Below, in pieces: positions 26,386 through 34,632 of a DNA stretch of 64,000 nucleotides. The stretch's first letter is position 1. Every line of letters starts with the position of its first letter. Origin of the DNA: Streptomyces sp. cf386 (GTDB taxonomy: Bacteria > Actinomycetota > Actinomycetes > Streptomycetales > Streptomycetaceae); NCBI RefSeq assembly GCF_900103585.1, contig NZ_FNHV01000021.1:62001-126000 (forward strand). Reading direction: 5' to 3'. Below the pieces are notes generated by a model. The model saw nothing but the letters and a program-made list of their open reading frames with translations. It had not been told where the DNA came from and made no database searches. The translations under genes and the position numbers were made by a program.

Positions 26386-27645
26386 GTGACGGGGGTGAGT
26401 CTCCTGCCGGAGCTGCGCTACCCCACCCTTGCCGAAATGATCCTGTCCGCCCGAGCCCTGGCTGCTCACCGACCCGGCTTGTGCACGCTGAGACAGGTGG
26501 GGACCTCACGGGGCGGCAGACCCCTCCATCTGCTGTCCATCGGCCATGCCTCCCGTGCCGTCCTGGTGGTCGCGGGCGCACACGCCAACGAGCCGACGGG
26601 AAGCTCCACGCTCCTCGCGGTGGCCGAACGCGTCCTGCACGAGGGGGACCTGCGGGCCGACATCTCCTGGCACTTCCTGCTGTGCGCGGACCCGGACGGG
26701 GCGAGCCTGCATGTCACCCCGGCGCCCCGCAGCCTGTTCGAGTACCACCTCGGCTTCTTCCGGCCCGCGGCCTCGGAGCAGCCGGAGTGGGCACCGGCCG
26801 CGCTGCCGCCCGACCGGCTGCCGCCGGAGACCCGCGCGCTGACCCGAGTCATCGACGAACTGCGCCCCTACCTCCAGGTGACCCTGCACGGCACCGATCT
26901 GGGCGGCAGCTGGGTGCAGTTGACGAGGGACGTCCCCGGGCTCGCCGAGCCGTTCGCGAAGTCCGCGGCCCAGCTGCACATCCCGGTGGAGACCGGCGCC
27001 TCCGACGCGGCGGGCTGGCCCGCGGCCGGACCCGGCGTGCATGTGATGCCGGCGCCGGGCGCGGGCGCTGCGTATCCGAGCATGCCGGACGACGCGCGCA
27101 GCAGCACCTGGTACCACGTGCATCGGTACGGCGGGCTGACCGCGGTCGTCGAGGTGCCGATGTGGGCGAGCGACCTGGTGGACGATCCGGCTCCGCATCC
27201 GGACCCGGCCAGGGCTTTGCGGTGGCTCGGGGGCCGGCTGCTGCGGGACGCGCTGGAGGTGGAGCGGGTGCTGGCGGAGGCGCTCCCCCGCCTGGACGGC
27301 GTCGACGGGCCCCTGTGGCGGGCCTCGAAGTGGGCGCTGGAGCTGGTGCCGGGACTGGCCGCCGACTGGATGCACACGCCGCCCGCCGACGACACCAGGG
27401 CGTACGTCGGGAGCGTGGACGCCTTCGGGCGCCGGCTGCCGCTGCGGGCGGCGGCCATGCTGCTGCGTGTCCTGCAGGAGACCGACGACCGCGCGGCGCC
27501 GCGCCTCGAACACCTCGTGTCGACCTGGAGCGACGCCTTCGCCGAACGCTTCCGCGCCCGGTGGGTGCCCCTGCAGCACCAGGTCGAGCACCAGTCCCGC
27601 ACGGTCGTCGCGGCGGCCCTGCACGCACGCGACCGAGCGGCGTGA
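26386..27645 (+). CDS. M14 family zinc carboxypeptidase
   Basis: This 419-residue protein is an M14-type metallopeptidase. The zinc motif HxxE is HANE (His66, Glu69) in AGAHANEPTGSSTLL, the third ligand His is in TLHGTD (near 168), and the catalytic Glu may be in AVVEVPMW (near 255). It has no signal peptide, so it is probably cytoplasmic. The N-terminal LRYPTLAEM and C-terminal VEHQSRTVVAAAL segments are shared with a paralogue on the opposite strand 0.6 kb downstream. With the GTG at 26386 the two proteins align from the start (RYPT at 11-14); GTG codons at 26353 and 26395 are alternatives. Family members remove C-terminal residues or act on cell-wall peptides. Confidence 0.85.
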   Translation: MTGVSLLPELRYPTLAEMILSARALAAHRPGLCTLRQVGTSRGGRPLHLLSIGHASRAVLVVAGAHANEPTGSSTLLAVAERVLHEGDLRADISWHFLLCADPDGASLHVTPAPRSLFEYHLGFFRPAASEQPEWAPAALPPDRLPPETRALTRVIDELRPYLQVTLHGTDLGGSWVQLTRDVPGLAEPFAKSAAQLHIPVETGASDAAGWPAAGPGVHVMPAPGAGAAYPSMPDDARSSTWYHVHRYGGLTAVVEVPMWASDLVDDPAPHPDPARALRWLGGRLLRDALEVERVLAEALPRLDGVDGPLWRASKWALELVPGLAADWMHTPPADDTRAYVGSVDAFGRRLPLRAAAMLLRVLQETDDRAAPRLEHLVSTWSDAFAERFRARWVPLQHQVEHQSRTVVAAALHARDRAA

Positions 27646-27714
27646 GACGGACCGCTCGGCGCGAGGTGGACGGTGCGGCGCGGGCGGGCCGCCGTATCGG
27701 CTCGACCGACCGTG

Positions 27715-28233
27715 TCAGCCGTCCAGCGTGAACAGCGAACCCGTCCGCGCGGTCAGCGCGCACGAGTTGGAGAAGGTCTCCCGGTACTCGACGGCTCGTC
27801 CGCCCCATGTCCCGCGCGCGTGGGCGGTGATCGGCGCGTAGATCATCGGGCAGAAGGTGTTCTTGGGCTGGAGGCCCTGGAGCCGGCTGACGTCGCCGTC
27901 CACCTTCTCGAGCTCCGCGCAGGCCTCGACCGCGCGTTCGTGACCCTGGGGCGGGTCGCACGAGAGGAGGATGCCGCGGCTGTGCCCGCCCTCGCCGCGC
28001 GTGCCGGCGTGTCCGCCCTCGCCGCGCGTGACGCCGCGTCCGCCGTCGCCCGGGGTGATCGTGAGGAAGAGCCAGCGGGTCGGCCCCGGCTCCAGGAGCG
28101 GGTCGTGCGCGGCCGCGGGCGCCGGAGCGGCGCCGAGGACCAGAAGGGTGGCGGCGGCCGACAGGCCGAGCCGTGCCGCCTTCGTCGCGCGGGAGTGTCC
28201 GGTGGGGTAGCGCCTCGTGAGGATTCGCGTCAT
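27715..28233 (-). CDS. Streptomyces subtilisin inhibitor (SSI) family protein with Gly-rich repeat insert
   Basis: This secreted 172-residue inhibitor has a signal peptide ending near residue 42 and the SSI core. Cysteines 92, 105, 128 and 158 match the two disulfides, and the reactive loop F-C-P-M-I-Y-A-P places Met130-Ile131 as P1-P1', two residues after Cys128 as in SSI. The C-terminus YRETFSNSCAL...GSLFTL is typical. SSI proteins block subtilisin-like and trypsin-like serine proteases outside the cell. Oddities: the first strand is followed by a Gly/Arg/His-rich insert with a 9-residue tandem repeat (TRGEGGHAG, TRGEGGHSR; residues 69-86). The ATG overlaps the stop of the upstream M14 peptidase gene (ATGA). 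Confidence 0.92.
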   Translation of the reverse strand: MTRILTRRYPTGHSRATKAARLGLSAAATLLVLGAAPAPAAAHDPLLEPGPTRWLFLTITPGDGGRGVTRGEGGHAGTRGEGGHSRGILLSCDPPQGHERAVEACAELEKVDGDVSRLQGLQPKNTFCPMIYAPITAHARGTWGGRAVEYRETFSNSCALTARTGSLFTLDG

Positions 28234-29600
28234 TCCCGATGCATCGGCACGGCGGCCCCGGCATTCCAGCCGGACTCACCCGAACGGGAGCACGCGGGCG
28301 CGTACCGACCGGCGAGATCGAACGTGGCGAGCACGACCCGCGACTGGTACTCCACCTGGCGCGCGACCGGTATCCAGCGCGCCCCGCAGCCGTCCCGGTA
28401 GTCGTCGCACCACTCGTCCAGGAGGCCGTCCAGTTCCGGCATCACTCCGGCCGGGTCGCGTCCGGCGGCCGTCACGAGCTGGTGGAGCAGCCCGGCCGTC
28501 CGCAGGGCGAGGCGCCGCCCGGCGATGCGCAGTGCGGCCAGATGGGCGGTGCTGAGCGGCGGCAGCGGGTGGGCTCCGCCGGTGTCCGGGACGTCGGGGT
28601 CCCAGGTGTCGGCGAGGCCGGGGCAGACCAGTAAATAGTCGTCCACCGGGGCGAGCAGCCGGGCCGTCTCCGGTCCGGCGGGAAGGTGCGGGCGCAGGCG
28701 CTCCAGCAGCCGCTCCAGGACGCGGGTGTCGTGGCGCAGGGTGTGGCTCACCATGCGCAGGACCGTTTCCTCATCAGCGGGCCGGGTGGCGTCCTCCACC
28801 GCCGCCACGCCCCACATGGGGGCCTCGACGACCGCCGTGACCGTGCCGTGCCGGTACGGATGGAACCACGTCGACTCGACGGCCGCCTCGGTGATGGCGG
28901 CGGCCAGATCGCCCCGGCGCGGCCTGGGGATCCGGTAGACGGCGGGTCCGAGTTCCGGCCAGTACAGGGTGTCGTAGGGGCCGAGCTCGCGCGGGATGCC
29001 GAGGCGTGCGGCGGAGTGCGCGACGCGCTGGGCGAGGCCGGGCAGGTCGTGGGTCAGCTCGACGAAGCCGCCGCCGACGTCGACGCCGTGCAGGGAGCAC
29101 TGGAGGAAGGGCCGCAGTTCGTCCTGGAGGTCGAGCAGGGCGCGGGTCTCGGGCAGCGTGGCGGCGGCCGCGCCGTCGGGCAGCCATTCGGGCTGTTCCA
29201 GGAAGCCGGGCCGGAAGAAGTGCCGGAAGTAGCCGCCGAGGGCGTACGGGCCGTGCAGCCAGCCCTCATTGCGGCGCAGGCCGTCCGGGTCGAGGCACAG
29301 CAGCAGGTTCCAGGTCGCGTCGGCGCCCTCGTGCAGGCGGGGGTCGGCGAGCACCCGTTCGGCCAGCCGCAGAACGGTCGCACCGCCCACCGGTTCGTTG
29401 GCGTGCGGGCCGGCCACGACGAGGGCCTGGCGGGTGCCGTGGCCGACGGACAGCAGCCACAGGGGGGTGCCCGCGCGGGACGTCCCTATACGGCGCAGCC
29501 GCGCGTCACGGGGACGGCGGGCGACGAGTGCTGCCGCCCGGGCGCCGAGCTCGTCGACGGTCGGGTAGCGGAGGAGTGGCGGCAGGGCACACCTCCACAA
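28230..29600 (-). CDS. M14 family zinc carboxypeptidase (paralogue)
   Basis: This protein of about 456 residues is paralogous to the M14 peptidase at 26.4 kb. It has the same zinc motif AGPHANEPVGG (His66, Glu69), third ligand SLHGVD (His171), AVVEAPMWGV and C-terminal VEYQSRVVLATF. No signal peptide is evident. The first available codon is TTG at 29600, but GGAGG lies inside the frame and points to a CTG at 29585 as a possible start; the true start is uncertain. The gene is translationally coupled to the SSI inhibitor (4-nt overlap), so peptidase and secreted inhibitor are made from one transcript. Confidence 0.82.
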   Translation of the reverse strand: MWRCALPPLLRYPTVDELGARAAALVARRPRDARLRRIGTSRAGTPLWLLSVGHGTRQALVVAGPHANEPVGGATVLRLAERVLADPRLHEGADATWNLLLCLDPDGLRRNEGWLHGPYALGGYFRHFFRPGFLEQPEWLPDGAAAATLPETRALLDLQDELRPFLQCSLHGVDVGGGFVELTHDLPGLAQRVAHSAARLGIPRELGPYDTLYWPELGPAVYRIPRPRRGDLAAAITEAAVESTWFHPYRHGTVTAVVEAPMWGVAAVEDATRPADEETVLRMVSHTLRHDTRVLERLLERLRPHLPAGPETARLLAPVDDYLLVCPGLADTWDPDVPDTGGAHPLPPLSTAHLAALRIAGRRLALRTAGLLHQLVTAAGRDPAGVMPELDGLLDEWCDDYRDGCGARWIPVARQVEYQSRVVLATFDLAGRYAPACSRSGESGWNAGAAVPMHRE

Positions 29601-29653
29601 TGTGGTGCCGTCGATTCACCTGGTGTGCATGGTGTACGCACAGTCAGTCACGA

Positions 29654-29671
29654 GTTGACGACTACGTCAAC
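29654..29671. promoter_or_regulatory. Inverted repeat upstream of the M14-SSI operon
   Basis: A perfect GTTGACG-N4-CGTCAAC palindrome lies 54 nt upstream of the M14 gene (minus strand), in the 137-nt gap before the FHA gene. It could be an operator for the M14-SSI operon or a small hairpin after the FHA gene. Confidence 0.45.
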
Positions 29672-29737
29672 ACCACAGAGGGCAAAGCGACTTGGGTCAA
29701 GCATCAGGTGAAGCCAAGGCCAGGGCGGGGATTCGGC

Positions 29738-30289
29738 TCAGTACGCGGCGAGCCGGAACGACATCTGGCCGAAGCCGACCTGGTCGCCCTCACGGACCAC
29801 TACGGCGCCGATGACGCGTCGGCCGTTCACCGTCGTGCCGTTGGTGGAGCCGAGGTCCCGAAGAACCCAGATGCCGCCCTGTTGGCTCAGTTCGGCGTGC
29901 ACCCGGGAGACCGTCTCGTGGGTCAGCCGCAGCCCGTTGGCGGGGTCGCGCCCTATGCGCAGCGGATGACCGGCCCCGGGGTGCGGCAGCAGCAGCTTGG
30001 GCAGCCGCTCAGCCTGCCATGCCCGGCGCAGTCGCACGGTGAAACCGGAGATCGCCTCGACGGTGCCGAAGACCAGACGCGACACACGGCTCTCGACGGG
30101 CAGGTCGGCGGTGAGCACGGCCAGCTCGTCCACACGGCGGGCGGAGAGGGCGAGTTCCATGCGCCGCACGAACGTGTCGTGCGAAAGCCGACCCATGGCG
30201 ACGCCGTCACGGAGCACCTTCAGCGCCTTGTCGCGCTCCGCGTCGGAAAGCCGCGCGGGGTACGTGTTGAACTCGAAGGACGACGTCAC
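29738..30289 (-). CDS. DUF1707 and FHA domain protein
   Basis: This 183-residue cytoplasmic protein combines an N-terminal DUF1707 (SHOCT-like) segment at residues 12-65 (ARLSDAERDKALKVLRDGVA, then GRLSHDTFVRRMELAL) with a C-terminal FHA domain at about 95-180. The FHA part contains RIGRDPANGLRL, SRVHAEL and GSTNGTTVNG, the conserved phosphothreonine-binding residues. FHA domains read Ser/Thr kinase signals, so this is likely a small adaptor. The GTG at 30289 begins an otherwise monocistronic unit; no kinase gene is adjacent. Confidence 0.9.
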   Translation of the reverse strand: MTSSFEFNTYPARLSDAERDKALKVLRDGVAMGRLSHDTFVRRMELALSARRVDELAVLTADLPVESRVSRLVFGTVEAISGFTVRLRRAWQAERLPKLLLPHPGAGHPLRIGRDPANGLRLTHETVSRVHAELSQQGGIWVLRDLGSTNGTTVNGRRVIGAVVVREGDQVGFGQMSFRLAAY

Positions 30290-30408
30290 GGTGCTGATTG
30301 TCGGTCAGTGAACCCCCGGTGTCCAGAAAACGCGGAAAGGGCGGGCACGCGCGTGTGCCCGACGGAACAGGCCACAACACCGGCCGCGACACCTTCCACA
30401 AAAGGGAA

Positions 30409-30439
30409 GCTTCAAAAGCGGATTGATCTCGTTTGAAGC
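30409..30439. promoter_or_regulatory. Inverted repeat in the treZ upstream region
   Basis: Perfect 8-bp arms GCTTCAAA (30409-30416) and TTTGAAGC (30432-30439) are separated by 15 nt, 47 nt before the treZ start. The local sequence is AT-rich for this genome. It is a good candidate for a sugar-responsive operator. Confidence 0.5.
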
Positions 30440-30486
30440 ACCATGGACGGGCTACATCACGGTGAGCAGACGAAGGGGAACCGTCC

Positions 30487-32241
30487 GTGCAGTTCGACGT
30501 GTGGGCACCGCAGGCCGATCGAGTGACGCTCCATTGCGAGGGCGCCACGCACGCGTTGGAGCGTGATCCCGATCGCGCGGGATGGTGGTGGGGGGAGGCG
30601 GAGGCGCGGGACGGGACGCGGTACGGCTTCGCGCTCGACGACGGCCCCGTGCTGCCCGACCCGCGCTCCCGCCGGCAGCCGGACGGCCCGGACGGGCTGA
30701 GCGCGGTCGTCGACCACGGGCGGTACGCGTGGCGCGGCGAATGGGCCGGGCGCCCGCTGCCGGGCGCCGTGCTGTACGAGCTGCACGTGGGCACGTACAC
30801 GCGCGCGGGCACGCTGGACGCGGCGGCCGAGCGGCTCGGGCATCTGGCCGAACTGGGGGTCACCCACGTCCAGTTGATGCCCCTGAGTCCTTTTCCCGGG
30901 CGGCACGGCTGGGGCTACGAGGGGGTGTCGCTGTGGGCCGTGCACGAGCCGTACGGCGGCCCCGAGGCGCTGAAACGCTTCGTCGACCGGGCGCACGAAC
31001 TGGGACTGGGCGTGGTCCTCGACGTCGTGCACAACCACTTCGGCCCGTCCGGGAACTACCTGCCCGCCTTCGGGCCCTATCTCACGGACACGCATCACAC
31101 GCCCTGGGGCGCCGCCGTCAACCTGGACGCGCCCGGCTCTGACGAGGTGCGCGCGTATCTCGTTCAGAGCGCGCTGGCCTGGCTGCGGGACTACCGGATC
31201 GACGGGCTGCGGCTGGACGCCGTGCACGCGCTGGTGGACACGCGCGCGTGCCACTTCCTGGAGGAGCTGTCGACGGCCGTCGACACCCTCTCCGCCGAGC
31301 TCGCCCGGCCGCTATACCTGATCGCCGAGTCCGACCTCAACGACCCTCGGCTCATCACCGCGCGCGAGGAGGGCGGCCTCGGTCTGCACGCCCAGTGGAA
31401 CGACGACTTCCACCACACCCTGCACACCGCGCTGACCGGCGAGTCCGAGGGCTACTACGCCGACTTCGCCCGCGCCCCCATGGCGGGCCTCGCCAAGACC
31501 CTCACCGGCGGCTACTTCCACGACGGCACGTACTCCAGCTTCCGGGGCCGGCACCACGGGCGCCCGTTGGACCGCGCGCGTGTGGCGGCGCACCGTCTCC
31601 TCGGCTACGGCCAGACCCACGACCAGGTCGGCAACCGGGCACAGGGCGACCGGCTGACGGCCGCGTTCTTGCCGGACTCCCCCGGCCTGCTGGCCTGCGC
31701 GGCCACACTGACCCTGACCGCACCGTTCACGCCGATGCTGTTCATGGGCGAGGAGTGGGCCGCGGGCACACCCTGGCAGTTCTTCACCGACCACACCGAC
31801 CCGGAGCTCGCCGACGCCGTGCGGCGGGGCAGACGACGGGAGTTCGCGGCGCACGGCTGGGCGGAGGAGGACGTACCCGACCCGCAGGACCCGGCGACCC
31901 GGGACCGCTCCTGCCTCGACTGGTCCGAGCCGGACAGCGAGCCCCACGCGCGCGTGCTGGCCTGGTACCGCCTCCTCATCGCCCTGCGCCACGAGCAGCC
32001 CGACCTCACGGATCCCGACCTCGCCGACACCAAGGTGGCCTACGACGAGCAGGAGCGCTGGCTCGCCTTCCGCCGCGGCGACGTACGGGTGGCCGTCAAC
32101 CTCGCCAAGGAACCGGCGGCGATCCCACTGGGGCCCCGCAAGGCGGTCGTACTGGCGGCCTGGGAGCCCGTGGAGGCGCCGGGCGCGGACGGGGTGCTGC
32201 ATGTGCCCGGGGAGTCGGGCGTGGTGCTGTTGCAGGGGTGA
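30487..32241 (+). CDS. treZ: Malto-oligosyltrehalose trehalohydrolase TreZ
   Basis: This 584-residue GH13 enzyme releases trehalose from maltooligosyl-trehalose made by TreY. It starts with a compact CBM48-like domain (FDVWAPQADRVTLHCEG), then the barrel with GLGVVLDVVHNHFGPSGNYL, the nucleophile in DGLRLDAVHALVDT (Asp near 243), the acid/base in LIAESDLNDPRLI (Glu near 280) and QTHDQVGNRAQGDRL. LFMGEEWAAGTPWQFFTDH closes the barrel. The GTG at 30487 has GAAGGGG 8 nt upstream. It completes the glgX-treY-treZ trehalose pathway although separated from treY by 4.5 kb and preceded by its own inverted repeat. Confidence 0.95.
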   Translation: MQFDVWAPQADRVTLHCEGATHALERDPDRAGWWWGEAEARDGTRYGFALDDGPVLPDPRSRRQPDGPDGLSAVVDHGRYAWRGEWAGRPLPGAVLYELHVGTYTRAGTLDAAAERLGHLAELGVTHVQLMPLSPFPGRHGWGYEGVSLWAVHEPYGGPEALKRFVDRAHELGLGVVLDVVHNHFGPSGNYLPAFGPYLTDTHHTPWGAAVNLDAPGSDEVRAYLVQSALAWLRDYRIDGLRLDAVHALVDTRACHFLEELSTAVDTLSAELARPLYLIAESDLNDPRLITAREEGGLGLHAQWNDDFHHTLHTALTGESEGYYADFARAPMAGLAKTLTGGYFHDGTYSSFRGRHHGRPLDRARVAAHRLLGYGQTHDQVGNRAQGDRLTAAFLPDSPGLLACAATLTLTAPFTPMLFMGEEWAAGTPWQFFTDHTDPELADAVRRGRRREFAAHGWAEEDVPDPQDPATRDRSCLDWSEPDSEPHARVLAWYRLLIALRHEQPDLTDPDLADTKVAYDEQERWLAFRRGDVRVAVNLAKEPAAIPLGPRKAVVLAAWEPVEAPGADGVLHVPGESGVVLLQG

Positions 32242-32288
32242 GGCGAGCGGGGAGGCACCGGAAGTCCCTCGGAACAGCCTCGTCCCCG

Positions 32289-33242
32289 TCAGTACGCCTC
32301 GTCGTCGTCCCCGTCGTCGTCCTCCCGCAGCTCCGTCACGCGCTCCAGCAGAATCGCCTCCCACGCGTGGCGGAGCTGCGTCCGTAGCAGCGGGAGTGGT
32401 GTCTCGCCCTTGCCGTCGATTCGGTCCGCGAGCCGGACGACCGCGTCGCAGCGGGCGAGCCAGAGGCCGCGCAGGCAGGGGCGGGCGGCGTAGCCGGCGA
32501 GGGTGGCGGCGCGGACCGCGGCCGGTGAGCCGACGGCGAGGGCGAGGCCGGCGATGTCCTCGGCCGGGTCGCCGACGACGGTGTCGGCCCAGCCGAGGAC
32601 CCCGCGCACCCGGCCGTCGGCACTGACGACGAGGTGGTCGCCGGTGAGGGCGTGGTGGACGAGGACCGCGGTGCCGGGCTGGGCCGCGAGTTGCACGGCG
32701 GCCGGCTGGGTGAGCTGGCGCAGGCGGGCGGCGTCGAACTCGTCGGCGGCGGCAAGGCGCGCGGCGGGGCGTTCGGCGGCGCGGCGCAGGGCCTCCAGGG
32801 AGCGCGGCGCGGCGCGCGGCACGCCGAGCGTCTCGGCCTGCCGCACCGGGATCTCGCGCAGGCCCGTGAGCAGCCCGGCCAGGTCGGCCTCGCCGACGGC
32901 GGAGACGTCGTACTGCGCGGTCGACCCGCCGGGCACCTTGGTGTCCAGGGTGTAGGTCAGCCCGGGCGCCCACTCCCCGTACGCCACGCTGGTCGGGACC
33001 GCGACCGGGACATGTGGGCGGACGAGGTCGCGCAGGCGCAGTTCGCGCCTTCGGCGGGCGGCGGTCTCACGGTCGGGCGCGAGACGCAGCACATGGCGGG
33101 TGCCGACCCACCAGGTGGCGGGTTCGGCACCCGCTGCGGCGGGCCGGACCTCGGGGCCGGCCGAGTCGGCCACGCCGTCCTTGAGCAGGGAACGGACCAG
33201 CCGGCGGACGGTGTCCGCGGTGGGTGTCGGTGCCTGGGTCAT
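32289..33242 (-). CDS. APH-fold protein with degenerate catalytic loop
   Basis: This 317-residue protein has the aminoglycoside phosphotransferase fold: TWWVGTRHVLRLAP as N-lobe, GLLTGLREIP as hinge helix and GDPAEDIAGLALAVG after the activation segment. The normal HGDLxxxN loop is altered: the segment reads LVHHALTGDHLVV, and the metal-site D-W is G-W-A-D. The catalytic Asp is therefore shifted or absent, so it may be inactive or bind rather than phosphorylate its ligand. The C-terminus is a run of Asp and Glu. It is convergent with treZ and downstream of the M24 peptidase gene. Confidence 0.75.
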   Translation of the reverse strand: MTQAPTPTADTVRRLVRSLLKDGVADSAGPEVRPAAAGAEPATWWVGTRHVLRLAPDRETAARRRRELRLRDLVRPHVPVAVPTSVAYGEWAPGLTYTLDTKVPGGSTAQYDVSAVGEADLAGLLTGLREIPVRQAETLGVPRAAPRSLEALRRAAERPAARLAAADEFDAARLRQLTQPAAVQLAAQPGTAVLVHHALTGDHLVVSADGRVRGVLGWADTVVGDPAEDIAGLALAVGSPAAVRAATLAGYAARPCLRGLWLARCDAVVRLADRIDGKGETPLPLLRTQLRHAWEAILLERVTELREDDDGDDDEAY

Positions 33243-33315
33243 GGTCGCGCCGTTGTCGCTCGGGGGTCTGTGTCGGGGTCTACGGGAGCTCCTTGCGCCG
33301 GGATCGTTCGCCGGG

Positions 33316-34443
33316 TCAGTCCACTATGACCATCTCTCGGGACGTGTCGTTGAGGCGCCGGCCGCCGTCCTCGGTGACCGTCACGATGTCCTCGATGCGT
33401 ACTCCGAAGCGGCCGGGCAGGTACACGCCGGGCTCCACGGAGAAGCACATGCCGGGTACCAGGGGCTGCTCCTCGCCCTCGATCATGTACGGCGGCTCGT
33501 GCGTGGTGACGCCGATGCCGTGCCCGGTGCGGTGGATGAAGTACTCGCCGTACCCGGCGTCCGCGATGACCGCGCGGGCGGCCCGGTCGACCTCCTGGCA
33601 GGCGACGCCGGGCCGTACGGCGCCGAAGCCCGCCTCCTGGGCCTCGCGCACGAGGTCGTGGACCCGGCGCTCCTCGTCGGTGGGTTCCCCGACGTGGACG
33701 GTGCGGGAGGTGTCGGAGCCGTAGCCGTCCTTCAGGCCGCCGAAGTCGAGGACGACCATGTCGCCGCGTTCGATCACGCGGTCGCCGACCTCGTGGTGCG
33801 GGTTGGCGCCGTTCGGGCCGGAGGCGACGATGGTGAAGTCGACCTGGGAGTGGCCGAAGCGCCGCAGCAGGTGGGCGAGGTCGGCGGCGACCTCGGACTC
33901 GCGGCGGCCTCCGAAGGGAACCTTCCGGATCTCCTCGAACGTTGCGTCTGCGGCCGCACCCGCGGCCGCCAGCAGCTCCAGCTCGGCGGTGTCCTTGACG
34001 GCCCGCAGCATCGGCAGGGCGTCGGTGAGAGAGGCGTACGACGTGCCGGGCAGCGCCCTCTGCAGGGCCAGCAGGTGCATCGCCCAGGCGTTGTCGCTGA
34101 TGCCGAACCGGCCGCTCGGGTCCAGGAGGGCGGCGGTGGCGGCGTAGGGGTCCTGGCCGTCGGTCCAGTCGCGCAGGGTCAGGCCGGGTGCGCCGACCGC
34201 CTTCGCGGCGTCCGGGGCCTCCAGGGCGGGGACGACGAGGACGGGGTCCCGGCCGGGGACGAGGACCAGCAGGGTGAGCCGCTCGGTCTCCGCGGTGGGC
34301 GCGTAGCCGGTGAGCCACACCAGATCGGGGCCGGGTGCCACCAGGAGCCCGGCCAGCCCGGCGTCGGCGGCCGTCCGCGCGGCACGTGCCGTACGGGCCC
34401 TGTAGTCGTCGGCGGTGAAGGGCGCGGGTGCGGTGCCGGTCAT
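33316..34443 (-). CDS. M24 family peptidase (Xaa-Pro dipeptidase-like)
   Basis: This 375-residue cytoplasmic enzyme has the pita-bread fold of Xaa-Pro peptidases. The N-terminal creatinase-like domain (AGLAGLLVAPGPDLVWLTGY) is followed by the dinuclear metal site: two Asp in VLDFGGLKDGYGSDTSRT, His in HRTGHGIGVTTHE, Glu in EPGVYLPG and Glu in RIEDIV. All five ligands are in place, so it should be active. The probable role is recycling of proline-containing peptides. It starts at an ATG at 34443 and lies upstream of the degenerate phosphotransferase gene. Confidence 0.92.
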   Translation of the reverse strand: MTGTAPAPFTADDYRARTARAARTAADAGLAGLLVAPGPDLVWLTGYAPTAETERLTLLVLVPGRDPVLVVPALEAPDAAKAVGAPGLTLRDWTDGQDPYAATAALLDPSGRFGISDNAWAMHLLALQRALPGTSYASLTDALPMLRAVKDTAELELLAAAGAAADATFEEIRKVPFGGRRESEVAADLAHLLRRFGHSQVDFTIVASGPNGANPHHEVGDRVIERGDMVVLDFGGLKDGYGSDTSRTVHVGEPTDEERRVHDLVREAQEAGFGAVRPGVACQEVDRAARAVIADAGYGEYFIHRTGHGIGVTTHEPPYMIEGEEQPLVPGMCFSVEPGVYLPGRFGVRIEDIVTVTEDGGRRLNDTSREMVIVD

Positions 34444-34632
34444 CCGGGCCTCCCTGGGCGCGTGAAAGGACTACGGGCAGCATCCTGCCCGGACGGGAGG
34501 GGCGGCGCGAGCCGGTCGGCGCGTCTTTCGAGAGGCTGATCGGACGCCTCGGGCGACTGAACGGGCGCCTCGGGTGACCGGCCGGGCGCCTCGGCGGCTG
34601 GTCCGGCATCGGATGGCGGGCCGGGCATCGCG

